A stretch of 64,000 nucleotides of DNA from Diphasiastrum complanatum (GCA_029204225.1 MU832052.1:1-64000); one strand, 5' to 3'. Positions 22,906-35,494 are shown, counted from the first letter of the stretch. A program made the numbers and translations. Notes: generated by a model from the sequence alone, not told the origin.

Positions 22906-23373
22906 TTATATATATATATTTTTTATTTTATGATTTTTTTTTATTTTTGATATTTTTAATTTTCTAATATTTTTTCAAATTTTAAGATTTTTTAGAATTT
23001 TGGAAAAAAATTTAATGTCAAAATATAAACATTAAATTGCATGTAAGCTTTTGAAATTATATTAAAATCTTTCAAATTGCACTTTGAATATGAAATAAAA
23101 AAATTAAAGCTTTTTAAAATTTTAAATTTACCTAATTTAACAATTATTAGTCATAATAACAAATTGGACACAATTAGTATTTGTGTTTTTTTGGCAATTT
23201 TAATATAAATTTTTTAAAATATTTTGCATCGCTTAGTCCAAATTTAGAATATTTGCAAAATGCAGCATCTTACAAATAATTCATTAATTTTTATATTAAA
23301 GATTCAAAATTTACATGAATTACTAAAAAATTGTAAGGGCTTAAAAAAAATGGGTCCTCCGCCATTTCCCGTT
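22906..23373. other. Very AT-rich stretch, no gene
   Basis: Sequence between the minisatellite and the LINE remnant is dominated by A and T runs. No coding or structural signal was recognised. Confidence 0.6.
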
Positions 23374-24147
23374 TCAAAAGATTTTGTGTTCATCTAGAAA
23401 ATGGAAAGCATAGTGAAAGCACGTAGCAGTTGATAAGTGCAATGCTGATCTGTCAAAAACATATTGGCTCCGAGTTGACCAGATTTTCCAAAGTGTTGAA
23501 AGCTTGCAAAAATGCCATAAAGTCAAGAGTGAAGAACTCATGCGGTGAGTCCCTGCGGCAGTAAATAAACAAGTGCTTAAACGATTCCTCCAATTGGCAA
23601 ACATGGTAGAGGCGATAAAAAAAGAAGGGCCATTTAGTAAGCGAAGGCGATGAACAAGTGAGAATATGACATGCCTGGTACTTGCCAAAGGGCATTGCAT
23701 AGAAAACAAAAATCCTCGTGCGCCAATAGGAGTTAGGGTCAGACAGGGACCAAGCAGAATTAAAATAGGAAGGGAGAAGGGACGAAAAGTGACGATGATG
23801 GGCGGAGCAGTAAGGAAAGAGGCGATCGAGGGAGGCTCCCACCTAGAAAGGCTTGCCAAGGGGCCCGCAGAAAGGTGAAGACCAAGAGAAAGAAAAGAGT
23901 CAAGATCAAGAAGCAAACGCCCATTGGAGGATGGGATAGAGTCAGCCAAAATTTGACAAGGCAGTACATGGACAAGTTGGTCCAAGGTCAAGAGATCCTT
24001 TCGGGGAAGGGCCAATGAGATGAGGGTGGCAAGGGAAAAGAGAAGGCAAATCAGGAGGAAAGAGGGCCGAAGTCCAAATCGGTTTATCGAATGGGAGTGG
24101 GGGCGAAGGCGAGTGGCGAAGGAGGGATCAGAGCTCCGGAAGGGCAC
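23374..24147 (-). pseudogene. Probable LINE remnant (zinc-binding RT tail)
   Basis: The long minus-strand frame itself has no recognisable domain. In the neighbouring minus frame (23453-23842) the sequence RLYHVCQLEESFKHLFIYC has the Cys and EES-HLF-C spacing of the zinc-binding domain found after reverse transcriptase in plant L1-type LINEs, preceded by an AMPFGKYQA segment that fits the same domain. Frame changes mean it is dead. The assignment rests on this one motif. Confidence 0.4.
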
Positions 24148-24244
24148 GCCCTAGGTTCTTGAGGATAAAAGGGCCTTTCAGACAAAAAGAACCTCTAAAG
24201 CTATTGTGAATTCAATTTTCAATTTTTTTTTTGAGGTAAATTTT

Positions 24245-24345
24245 TTGTGACATGCACCTTTTGGGCGGAAGGTGCATGTAAAAAAAAAAAGTAAATTTTT
24301 TTACGTGCACCTTCCGGCGTCCGGAAGGTGCCTATAAAAAAAATT
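24245..24345. repeat. Two GCACCTTCC-type hairpins
   Basis: TGCACCTT and AAGGTGCA flank a short loop near 24,256. A second hairpin with arms GCACCTTCCG and CGGAAGGTGC follows near 24,307. Poly-A and poly-T runs surround both. This looks like a small foldback element or its remnant. Confidence 0.5.
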
Positions 24346-24347
24346 TG

Positions 24348-25385
24348 CCCCACAGATTACGTTATGTGAAGCACCACCATGTCCTTTGTAAAAATTTGAA
24401 AAGTGATTTTACGGCATGTGGTAGCGTAGCACCCTCCTTAAGATGTCTCGACGAGGGAGGCGTTGCCGATAGAGGGACAGGCAGAGGATGAGAACACACA
24501 GAATGAACAATAGAGGCAATGGGGGTGAACACCAAAAGGAGTGCCACCGACTGACCTTGCGTAGGAGGGCTCACTTGAATAAGCAAGACAACGAGGGCTG
24601 GAGCACCTGGGCCAACGGGCTAAGAGGCTGCTGAGGGGCTTCAGCTGGGGACGCAAAACAGAGCATTGAGCATGGACAGGGCATGGAGCAATCGCATGGC
24701 CGAGCCGCCTGCATCAGAAATAGGAGTCCGGCAGCCTTTAAAGACGACGTGCTAAAGATACGTTTTTCTCATGCATGAAAATTTGAGCTGCTCAACAAGA
24801 GGATCAGCTAACTTCCATAGAATGCAAGCCCAATAGTCTGGGGAGGGGGTGCGAGTCCTATCCGGCTGCATTAAGAAAATTTGCCAAGGCTACCTAAGAT
24901 AATCATTAGAGCTGGTAAAAGCTGAGGAGGGAAAAAGGGTAGCTCCACCCAAATTGGAACTTCCAAATGGAAAGGTTCCTCGATGAAGAGCCATTTTTGC
25001 CCTAAAAAATGAAGACCGTGTAGTTCTTTGTTGAGTGCCATGCGTCATGAATCCTTTGGCGGAAGTCAAAAATATTTGGCCACCTTCAAGTAGGAAACAT
25101 CATTCCATGCATTATTCTTGTCAATAGCCATCTTATGTTTGTCAAATATCATTGCCTCAGGTTCAGCTTCTAGCTTATTGTTGTAGAACAAGGTTACAAC
25201 AGGTCTGCTATCAAAAAAACCTTTGATCTACAAATTAATCTCATAAGTTTGATGAGATCATTGAAGAAGAGGCTGATAAAACACAAGATTGCCTTAAGTT
25301 GCATTAATTCTGCATGGGTTAACATGATCCAAGCAACAAGACATTCGATAGTCTTCTTTCTCGGTATCTTCCTTGATTGGATGGG
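24348..25385. other. No recognised gene between LINE remnant and acidic ORF remnant
   Basis: Short minus-strand frames at 24362-24656 have unremarkable composition. They could be further LINE debris, but no motif supports that. Confidence 0.4.
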
Positions 25386-27375
25386 CTATCCAATTCCTTT
25401 AGCTTCCTGTTGTTGTACATGATTTGATGCTAGTGTTTTCTCCATTTCATGCAATAGGAATGGATTTGGATTTTCTCTCGATCCATTGGTATAAACCAGA
25501 TTAGTGACAATGTCTTGATGAAGATGGATTGCCACAAGTCCATTGATTTCTTTTATAAACAAGATGCTTAGAACACTTTGTGATAATCCAAAGTAGTGAT
25601 GCTCCAAGTCAGAGAATGTGTTTTCAATGTTTGGCCACATTGTAGTCATGTTTACATCATCGTAAAGTTCAAAAAGGTCATTATTATATTGATATCTAAA
25701 TAGCTCACCTTCGTTTTCTTATTACAAAGATTATCAATGTATTGATTCTCAAAGATGATATTGTTATATACAATTTGATATGAAGCAATAATTATGCCAC
25801 CAACAACTTCCCAATTGGTATTTTGTGCAGATATTCGCTAGTCCCCTTATGCTCATTTGATTCATGATCAAAAGTAATTCCAATAAGATCATTATCAGTA
25901 ATGCAATCATAACTTCTGATTGTTGGAGTGAAATTTGATTCTTGACAATCATATGGTACTCTATGTTTAAGCTGCAACTGTAGAGGTTTACTCTGCTCAT
26001 TAATAACCTCTTTATTTGACCTTTGTTCTAATCATTACAGCTCTCGGACAAAACTTGATCTTGATTTTCGAATTGATCTTCATCCACTTGTTCGTTGGTG
26101 CTTTGCTGATGTTGACTTGTCTCCATGGAAGAAAAATCGAATTTAAGAGCTTTGCTTCCTTCCTCGAAACCATCAGCTTCATCAAAAGATTCAAGATCCT
26201 GCTTGCTCAAGATATCTCGATCGATATCTGTTTTGGCTTGGAGGTTTGCCCCTGAATTATAGGCAACGTCGTTGTGAAGTCATCAACATCCATGCAAAAT
26301 AAGGGCTGACATTTATGGATGACAAGGAATTAATCTTTCCCAGATTAAGATTAACATCCAATTTTTGTGACATGGTACGAGTGTAGAATTACAATCTGTT
26401 ATCATTATTGCCATCTAGTCTTGAAAATGCCTCCATGATTGTACATTTTGTTTGATTCTTTGCTTATTCAACTTGGCACTATCTTGTATGGCAGTCAAAA
26501 TTTTACATAATACTTCTGTTGTCCCAATGGTCAACTTACTGGCAGTAAGGTCTACCGTATTACTTGATCTTTCATGAATGCTGACCCCTTGTTGCTGAGT
26601 TGATGGCATAAGACTCCCCACAAAATTGTCACAAGGACTAGAAATTGTCGCTCCACTTGCCACAATAATATTCCTTCCCTCCTTAAAATCATTTGTGTCA
26701 AGAAATGATGTACCCATTAGAGAAGGACCAATCATACTTATAGTGGCATAGAGACAATATCCTTCATTTCCGTCAATTTCTTCACTCTCATAGGCATTTT
26801 CATAAGCCTCATAGTCAATGTTTTCGAAATGTTGTTCCACACCATAGTGACATGGTCTTTTGAGCTCTTCAAGATCATAGAATTGATCCATTGGTCTTCT
26901 GTTCCACATTACATATGTTGTTGCTCATCCATGCTTATTGCTTATGACTGGTCTTCAGTAATAAACTAGAATTGATCTTGACCTTGATAATCACCATCAT
27001 TGGGCTCTAGTTCATTTTGACCATCGAATGGTTCAACTGCATCATCTGCAGACCAATCTTCAATGACTAGTTCGTGTTGAACTTCATTTGACTGTTCGTC
27101 ATTGAAATATTCAAAGTAGTGGTCAAGTTGAGAATTGTCATTGTAGTCCTGATACCAATCATCATCAGTGAAGTCATAATTGAGATTTTCAGAGTAGTGG
27201 TCAAGTTGAAAATCGTCATTGTAGTCCTGATACTAATTGACAACAACGAGGTCATCACCTTGGTCATAATCTTCAGCGAGATCTTTATCTTGATCCCAGC
27301 ATCTTCCACATCATTACCATAACTATACTCACCATATGACTGATTGTCATCTTCTTGTTCATAATCCCAATCCAT
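25386..27375 (-). pseudogene. Decayed acidic protein of unknown function
   Basis: Successive minus-strand frames share an Asp/Glu/Asn/Gln-rich composition: MDWDYEQEDDNQSYGEYSYG at the start, an alternative-frame stretch rich in DDDWYQDYND, then HFENIDYEAYENAYESEEID (open frame 26415-26909), SKQDLESFDEADGF (26028-26210) and a last piece at 25386-25649. Two copies of a unit of about 78 bp (DYND-xx-QLDHY) are adjacent at about 27115-27245. The consistent composition across frameshifts suggests one former gene of at least 600 codons. I do not recognise the family; it may be a host gene or a transposon ORF. Confidence 0.4.
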
Positions 27376-28796
27376 TGGAATTGGTTACTACGAATTGCAA
27401 ACCTGAAACTAATTTTAAAATGATATGGAAATCGGACTTAGCAAGACTCAGTTAAGCAGTGACAATAGGCATGGGTTTTCAATTAGAGCAAATACAAAGA
27501 AATCTTTCAAGAGGTCAAAATTTGGTATAAAAAGGGTTTCACAATTTCAAACTTGTTGAGCTGATGAATCTTGCTTTTTATTGCATTGAATTCCGAGCTC
27601 AAATGGGGAAGATGTAAGATCTCAAAGAAATAATATATAAAATGTAAGTCGTAGTAACTTAGTGAATAGAGGTAAAAAAATTAATGAAAGTAATGATTAT
27701 GAAAGCACAGTTACTGTACTCAGCTCGAACTGAGTATTTTTCGTTCTTGTAGTACCGGAATCCAAGGTCGTATGCAAAAGTTGTAAGCAAAAGTAAAACT
27801 GATAAAATAAGTGTAATTAATGGAACTTAGAATCTCCTAAGTAAATGCTTTTGTGATAATTGGTATTGCCCTTTACAAAGCAATTTCATATTGCATTATA
27901 GAATAGTATGTCTTTCATATCTTTTTCATCAATTTACCTACTACTTTTTCCTATGAATAAATGCACCAGGGTGTTCTCTCTTTCAATTCACCTTTTTGCT
28001 TTGATACTTTCTACATCGAAGTTCGATGGGTTTTCCCATCTTTTTATTAATGAAAACTAAAAGTTTCTTCTTCTTCTGACATGTTGACAATACTAACAAA
28101 TAAATACAACTATCAAGTTAATTCTAAATATATCACTCTATCATATATAGAAAGTCTAAACTTTTCAAATATAACAATTTCTCTAGAATCTTCTCCCACG
28201 TGGGCCGTGTTCTAGAAAGTCAATCTCCACAATGGTATGAGAATATAATCAACATGTTTTCATTCCAAAAATAGGTTTCATAAAATCTTCTAAAATATAA
28301 GGTTCCAAAAAATCAACATCTATGTGGGAAATTTCAAGTTTAGTAGATTATCTACACGATTCTAAACCTTAGATTTCAAAACATATGGGAGTTGTTAAAC
28401 TCATAATAATCGAGAAAACTACATAAATATAGACATAGTCGTAACTGCCCAAGATTTGGCACCATACCAGTTAAGAGGCTCTCTGTTTTGATTGCCAACC
28501 GGTCAAAGCAATGAAATTATTTTATTTTTTATAAAATATTTTTAAATCTTTTGTACTAGCCGCATATCAAAATAAACATGGTACTAAGTTGCAGTCTACT
28601 ACAAATTGGATTGGTCTTTAAATAGTTAGTGAAGGGATTTGTCCTTCTTGTAGATTGTTAATTGCTTTACCTTGGGCACACAAAATCATAGCGAAGCTTG
28701 CAGTAAAGTTAAGATTAATCCAGATCCTGGCATTAAAAATAAAAGTGCATAAACTACGATGATGTCAGTGGGAGTCTGCCAACTGATTGCAGCAGA
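27376..28796. other. No recognised gene
   Basis: AT-rich sequence with no coding similarity. It lies downstream of the LINE 3' end (minus strand) and may include its 3' UTR; no poly-A tail of the LINE was clearly seen. Confidence 0.5.
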
Positions 28797-30720
28797 TCAA
28801 AAAAGTGGTGAGTCGGCTAATGAAGGGAGATGAGATGTAGCAGATACAGCCACCGTCGCCCGTTGTAGAATTGATAGGGTCTGAGCATGTTGCAGGGCAA
28901 TGGAAATACGTTGTTTGAAAGAAGCCACGAGAATAGAACCAGGAATACCTTGACGCTCTGCCGTTTGATGAGAACACATGCGAAGGAAATCCTCAAAGCA
29001 TCGATGCAAGGTGCCATAAGTCTCCATTGCTAGGGGAAGGAAAGCATCAGTGGGGTGCCTGTCGGAGTAGTTTTTTTCCTTCTCTTGTGCTGCCACGCCT
29101 GCCGCTTCTCCTGGTGTGAAGGCAAAGTGAGGCAATAGGTCACCACGCATGGGATCAACAACAACAACATCTGCCAAAGTACGAAGCCCATCCTGAGAGA
29201 GGACAATGTCAACACGCATGCAGGGAGAGTGGGACGCAGAAGAAGGACGGACATGAGACTGCTCTCTGAGGACATGGAATCCTCCATCTTTGGTTATAGC
29301 GGCCGCTGCATCTTTGACAACATCATACGTAGTTGTGCGCTCACTCCCAGAAGGACGGCGGAGGAGGTGGATAGCAAGAGCATCAATAGCGTGACCACAA
29401 ACACACATGGAGAGACCCAAGACCGAAGGATGAGATAGCCCCAAGCGAAAATGAAGAGCAGCGGTGAAAATGGCTGAAGACAACCGAAAGGAAGGAATTA
29501 ACAGGCTGAGCTGATAGCCAAGCCCCCACACCAGGACCCACACAAGAAAGAAGCCGAGCTCGATGCAATGCCGAAGGAGCCTCAGAGAGCATGTTGGAAA
29601 GGGTTTGCTTGTGCACGCGCTCCAATAGGGTCTCTTGCAAGTGATCTGAGCTGAAAGTGAGGAGTTGCTTAAAAGGAGGAAGACAAGGTTGGGCAGAGAG
29701 GGGGAGGAGCTCTCGCGCAACGATGAGGAGGTGCTGGAAAGACAAAGAATCGCTATTCACATGAGCAATGCAATCTGCCAAGAGAGGGCGAAAGCCAGAA
29801 AGGAACCGAGAAGACAAAGCAGGGGCGACAAGAGCCCCCAGTTCCCAAGAAAAGCTGCGGGTGCAGAAGAAACCATAGAGAGAAGACCCACACCTCCAGA
29901 AGAAATGGGTAATCGAGCCTGGTTCCAAGCTGAAAGGGTCTTCACACCATCCAAAGAATCTGGGCCCAAAAGGCGGCCAAAAACATCCATAAGAGAGCTA
30001 TCAAAGGAAGAGAGAAGATGCAAAAAGTCCGAAGTAGGGGGGGGGAAGTCCGCAGTAGATAAGAAGGACGCTGGATAAAGCAAGACGTCAAGATGCCAAA
30101 CGCGACCTGAGTGCCACCCAACCGGGAAAGCAGATCTAAATGAGCAACATCCTCCTGGAGAGCCTCACCAAGAAAAACAGAGCTGAAGGAAGCAGACCCA
30201 AAAGGAACACCCAGAATGCGAATGTCATCCGAAGGAGCAAGGAAACCTTGAGGAGGAACAAAAGTCTGGGGGAAGACCTGTTGGAGACCACACTGAACAC
30301 TTGCGAGGTTGAATAGACAAACCAAGAGAAGCCAGCTACTCAGAGAAATGATGAAATGCGAGGAGCACCGTAGGAGCAGGACCAAAAAAATGAGTGTCAT
30401 CAGCAACCAAAGGAAATAAACAGGAGGGAAAGGCCTCTGTAGAAGCTCGAAGTGCACGGAAATGAGCCAGAGTGAAAAAATGACCACCCAAATGATCACC
30501 TTGACGAGTACCTTCTGCAGACTGGATAGTAGAAAGATCCCCAGAGCGCACATGGTGACTATAAAAGAGATGAGTCTTAGTAGCATAGAACAACCACACA
30601 AATGGGATAAGCTGAGCCAACTCACCACCAGCCGCGCGCAGCTCCTGAAAGATGGCAGCTCTAGCATCAGAGTTAAAAGCATTGGAAACATCCACTTGGA
30701 AAACAACCCAGTCAGGATGG
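28797..30720 (-). pseudogene. LINE reverse transcriptase 3' part with C-terminal zinc finger and nuclease-like domain
   Basis: The minus strand shows an RT palm: FQVDVSNAFNS (motif A region, about 30,690), TRQGDHLGG (GDPLG-like box) and ADDTHFFGP (catalytic ADD box). A thumb region follows in other frames (DDIRILGVPFGS, SSGGVGLLS). The C-terminus, in the open frame 28797-29720, has CVCGHAIDALAIH, a CCHH-like finger, then CMRVDIVLSQDG, LADVVVVDP and a downstream EKEKNYSD, an arrangement that resembles the restriction-like nuclease of early-branching LINEs. Frameshifts separate the segments. The RT stops abruptly at 30,720, where an LTR begins; its upstream part is at 53,890-54,147. Confidence 0.8.
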
Positions 30721-31541
30721 TGTTAGCAACTGTGCTAACAGAGAAAATAAAAAAAGAAAGAAATAAAACTCTGTGGCATGTGTTTTGTAAGACCACGTAT
30801 GAGTATCTGTCAATAAACTTCAGCCATGGCATGTGTTTTGTAAGTCCATGAGTAGAAGCTTAAATAATAATAAAATAGCTTAATTTTAGATTTAGAACTT
30901 AGACTTAGGAAACTTAAGATTAGAAATATTTTATCTTATGTTTTCCTAAGTTAAGAAATTCGAAGTTCTAAATCCTAAGTTAGAAGTTCTAGAAAGGCTA
31001 GAAACAGATTAGTCCCATAAGTTAGTAGACACTTATGGAAGACCCTCCTTGCCATAAAAGGAGAGGTATTTGCATTGTAAACAACACTTTTGAGATTAAG
31101 TTGTCTTGCTCTCTATTTTGGATAATTGTCATTCTATTTCATTTGTGTTCCCCTTGGAAAGGTGCATAGCTTGAGGGAAGGTGCTCGGGCCTCCTCGTGC
31201 CTCCTTTTCATCGGTTTTATTGTGGCATGTTCATTACTGCTTATTTGCTTAGTATTAGCGGCAATCGCATTTTATTACCCTTTGGGTGTTAATCTAGGAT
31301 TTAGTTTAATCACCTTGCTAGTTGGGTAAGCCTTAGTTTGGTTTTGTATTTTGTCATCTTAGTTAATTTCATTTCTATTTTGAACACTAGTTGGGTAAGC
31401 CTTAGTGCTTCATCATTGTTTTTGTTTCGCACTCAGTCTAAAGCTTGGAAAAAAACTTAGAAAGCGGACGATCCTCTCTATACTACACCACATCGTGAAT
31501 AGATCTAGCCAAACATTGACAAACCAGATTTACTTCCAACA
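30721..31541 (+). mobile_element. LTR of gypsy family 1, copy A (5' LTR)
   Basis: The LTR runs from TGTTAGCAACTG to CTTCCAACA, 821 bp, and is followed at once by a primer-binding site. Its first 20 bases form a perfect 8-bp inverted repeat (TGTTAGCA and TGCTAACA). CCATAAAAGG near 31,055 is a plausible TATA-type promoter. An almost identical 823-bp copy lies at 54,148-54,970 on the minus strand; I see only scattered differences. It is preceded by GATGG, the same five bases that follow the other copy. Confidence 0.9.
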
Positions 31542-31556
31542 TTGGCGTCGTTGCCG
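31542..31556 (+). other. Primer-binding site of gypsy element A
   Basis: TTGGCGTCGTTGCCG directly follows the LTR. It resembles the TTGGCGCCGTTGCCG site of many plant gypsy elements, thought to pair with a tRNA 3' end (tRNA-Asp is a common assignment). Confidence 0.75.
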
Positions 31557-32117
31557 CTTTTTAAGTATTTTTTTTTACCTAGCTGCTTCTCCTTTTTTTG
31601 TGTATTTTTTGCTTCCGTGTTGTATGTTTGCTTGTGTGCTTGTCTCTATCTACCAACAAACAGGACGCGTCGTCTCTCCAGGTCCTACACGAGTTGCGGA
31701 GCAACTTCTTCAACCGGAAGGAAGCAACAAAAGAGTCAACTTGGGCATTTTCTTCAAAAGAAGTGACCCAAGTGACCTTTTTCACAACCAAAAAGATATA
31801 TTAGAATTTGCCAGCCTGTCTGCAGCCCTAACAGACCCTGATCTTTTATTTTATCACCTCCATGAATTCTGACCACAGTCAAATTTTGAGAAAACAACCT
31901 AATTATACTGTCAAAATCCTTTATTTCTCACCCAAATCTTTGTCCTAGAATTTGCCGGTATTATAGTTAGAATTATCTACCTCTCCACAATTTCTCAACC
32001 TGTTTGTGAATTCTATCACGTCCAGAAAGACCAGTTTCTGTCCTACACTATCCATTCTACAAACAAATTGTCCTTTTGTCAAGTACAGTACTATCCTGCT
32101 CATCTCTATTCTACATC
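31557..32117 (+). other. 5' leader between PBS and gag of element A
   Basis: About 560 bp contain an open frame (31405-31872) with no recognised motif. Untranslated leaders of this length are usual in plant gypsy elements. Confidence 0.5.
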
Positions 32118-32690
32118 ATGTCTCGTGACTATGCTAAATTTTCTAATCCGACTCCTCCACAACTAGAACGAAGAATTCCACGTATCGATGCACCAAAGTA
32201 CGATGGCGAATCTGACCCAGTTCGATTTCTCCAAGACTTTGATAATGCATGCCATTTTTATGGAGACACCTCTGAAACTGAAAAGCTTCGCCTATTTTCC
32301 ATGGTACTCTATGGCACCGCCAAGGAGTGGTATTTGAATCTCGAAGCTCCTGATCTTGCTTCTTGGACCACCCTCAAGGACACTCTCATCAAGCGTTTCA
32401 AACCATCCAAATTGACTCAAAGCCCGTTCATTCAAATTACTCATATCAAGATGCGTCGCGAAGAGTGTATCTGAAACTACATTGAGCGTTTTAAACGTCT
32501 CAAAGTAGAATGTGTTGATGAAAATATCACCGAACGAATGGCCATAAAACTATTCTTACCGCAATACAAGGCTGATTTATTTGTGCAGGTAAACATCCTA
32601 GTATTCGCTGCCCAAATAAACTCCGCTTTCGTCCAGCTTGTGAAAACTGTGGTATTGAACATCACGTAAAGGACTGCCCATCCTGATCTA
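32118..32690 (+). pseudogene. Gypsy element A gag (capsid and zinc knuckle)
   Basis: The gag ATG is at 32118. The capsid-like domain includes IDAPKYDGESDPVRFLQDFD, CHFYGD and KEWYLNLE. A TGA at 32472-32474 interrupts the frame, which then goes on as NYIERFKRLKVEC. After a further shift a single zinc knuckle CENCGIEHHVKDC (CX2CX4HX4C) is at about 32637-32680. Two visible lesions make it non-functional. Confidence 0.85.
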
Positions 32691-33106
32691 AGCCAATTGC
32701 TCCTGTCTATTCAGTGCAAGTAGAAACCTTACCAATCGAAACACATCCTGCTTGGGTCTTGACTCGGGCACAAACCCAACACCAAACGCCTACACTTGCA
32801 CCCAGCAAAACTCAACCGCAGGCTGTTCCTCCAAGTGATGATTCAACTCCGATAGTTTACCCTCACCCATCTGAAGAAATTCGGTTGCATCATGAGTATC
32901 ACCAGCAAATCCGCAATGTCAACCAACAATCTTTCTCTTCCCATAAAGTACCTCACAAGCCCTTTGAAAGCAAAACCCTTGAAGGTACCGAAGTTTGGGG
33001 AGATTTACTACAACTCAATGTCACTCTTTCCTTCCATGTACTCTGGAAGCATGCTGGCCAGTGGAAACAATAGATCCAATACAATACCACCACCACTATT
33101 GACGAG

Positions 33107-33814
33107 TTGCCTGAAATGCCCTTACATCTAACCGATCCACTCAGCGAACGAGGCAACATCAAAATCCCAGCTACCCATCATCAATCCCGTGAAATTTTAA
33201 CAGTACTCGATGGAGGTTCCGGGGTTAATATCATTTCCACATCCCTCATGATGGAATGGAATCTGAGCGACAAGCTAGCCAAACCTACTTGTCAACTTCG
33301 GATGGCTGATCAAAGTGTGGTCCGACCTACCGGTTTCCTTCTGCACGTGCTGATCAAACTAGGAGGTCTCAAGTTTTCTGTTGGTCTCGTAGTACTTGAT
33401 ATTCCTAATAATGCCTATTCTTATGAATTACTACTTGGTTGTCCCTGGCTCACCAATGCACGAGTCGTTCATGACTGGAACAAAGGCCAAGTCACTTTTA
33501 GAAATCGTGACAGTTCTGTCACCATTGACTCAACGGGTAAACTCAAACCTGCACACATCCATGACGAGGGATCCTCAACCACCAACTCAGTATTTGAGCC
33601 ATACCAGTGCAGCCACGAAAAAGGTCATTATGTTAAATCTATTGATATCATAAACTGGAGTCACAGTCTAGCTACCATTGATTGTGTGAATGCCGATTAC
33701 TATGCCCAACATCAGGATAATTGTACCTCTCCACTCCCGATCGATCACGACCAATTACATGATCTGGATACACCTATCATCAATATCAATTTTATTGATA
33801 TTCTTACACCATGA
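33107..33814 (+). pseudogene. Gypsy element A aspartic protease region
   Basis: The open frame carries LDGGSGVNIIS (active-site region typical of plant gypsy proteases, at about 33206) and ELLLGCPWLTNARVVHDWNK. The frame ends at 33814. No RT follows: the next recognisable codons belong to RNase H, so the whole RT domain has been deleted. Confidence 0.8.
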
Positions 33815-34110
33815 TGAACTACTAAATGCTACATGGCTACCTACTATGAAGAAGGATTATCCTATACGATTTGCAAGCAGACAACTTACAAATCCAGAGA
33901 AGAATTATTCAACAACAGAATGTGAAGCGCTAGCCATGATTTTTTTCTGTTCGGAAATTTTGTCACTACCTCATGGAAACGCACTTTGTATTCTATACGG
34001 ATCATCAATCGTTACTTTACTTGGTAAATAAGACGTGTAATACTGGACGTATTGCAAGATGGTTATTATTGTTGACTGAATTTGACTTTTGAATTGTGGT
34101 CAAAAAGGGC
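33815..34110 (+). pseudogene. Gypsy element A RNase H remnant after an RT deletion
   Basis: KDYPIRFASRQLTNPEKNY and TTECEALAMI are the RNase H region. They begin within 50 bp of the protease end. TGRIARWLLLLTEF and VVKKGKQHYLADH follow, leading to integrase. Nearly 1.5 kb of RT sequence expected here is missing. Confidence 0.8.
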
Positions 34111-35494
34111 AAGCAACATTATCTAGCCGATCACGTTTCGCGAATTGAATCCGCACCAGTTAATACTGAAGTGGATGATGAACTGCTAGATGCTGCATTG
34201 TTCTATGTTGAAGCAGTACCTGAGTGGGCGGCAGATATTGTTGAGTACCTGATGCTAGGACAACCGAATGACTCTTTGACAAAAGTGCAGAAAAGACAAT
34301 TAATTCATAAGGCTCATCCTTATCAATTAATTGTAGAACAATCGTATCGTCGTGGATCAGATAATATTTTACGAAGATGTGTTTTACCGCATGAAGTACC
34401 AGATTTAGTCATGTTTTCACATGATGGCATGGGTGGAGGACACTTCTCTACAGATATTACTATTCGCAAACTTTTGCAATCCGGTTGTTGGTGGCCTACG
34501 CTTCATAAGGACACAGAAAATTTTATTCAGACATGTGATGTTTGCTAGCAAGCACGATGGCCTACTCAACAGAATTATGAATCCTTACATCCGGTTTTAT
34601 CACAAGCACCGTTTGAAAAATGGGGACTAGATTATGTTGGTCCTATTCATCCCGCTGTGCAAGGATCTCAGGCCCGATACATTATTGTCGCAACTGATTA
34701 TATGACCAAGTGGGTTGAAGCCAAAGCTGTCAAAGTGGCTAATGCGAAATCTACGACCAAGTTTCTCTATGAAAATATTATAATCAGATTTGGATGTCCG
34801 ATCAAAATTGTCAGTGATCGGGGTACACACTTTGTTAATCAAACAATAAAGTGTTTATTGGAAGATTTTTTTGTTATACACAGATTTAGTACTCCCTATT
34901 ATCCCAGAGGGAATGGCCAAGCTGAATCTTCCAATAAGATTCTCTGCACCATTATGACAAAGACAGTTGAAGTGAGTCGGTTTGATTGGGAACATAAACT
35001 GTATGCAACATTATGGGCATTCAAAAATCGCTTGCAAAAATAGTACAAATAAAACACCTTTTCAACTGGTTTATGGTCAAGATGTTGTTATGTCAATTGA
35101 ATTTTTAATCCCATCTTTACGCATAGCAGCAACGGAACAATTAAATGATGATCAGTCTTTACAATTTCGTCATGAAGCGTTGCACAAATCATGTGAAATC
35201 CGATTGATGGCAATTCATGCCTTAGTAGCAAAGAAAGCCCGCCGCAAGGCATGGCACGATCGTCGATTGCAGAAGAAAGATATGGAAGCAGAAGATCTTG
35301 CATTGATATACAAAACCAAGCTGATCAAGGGTAAGTTGAAGTTTATTGGTGAAGGCTTGTATAAAGTGAAGGAAATCATGAACTATGGCACAATAATCCT
35401 TGAGTACTTGGATGGAAAACAATTTGATACTTCGATAAATGACAGCCGATTACGCAAGTTTTGGCAGCCTGCTCCGCCAGTTCAGCAAGCCTGA
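34096..35494 (+). pseudogene. Gypsy element A integrase
   Basis: The region contains the HHCC zinc module (HDGMGGGHF ... CDVC, then a stop at 34546-34548) and the catalytic core with WGLDYVGP, IVSDRGTHF and YYPRGNGQAESSNK (the D, D and E positions are all present). The C-terminal end is LKFIGEGLYKVKEIM ... NDSRLRKFW. A second stop is at about 35,041. No chromodomain is visible. This element is related to element B but clearly diverged from it. Confidence 0.9.
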
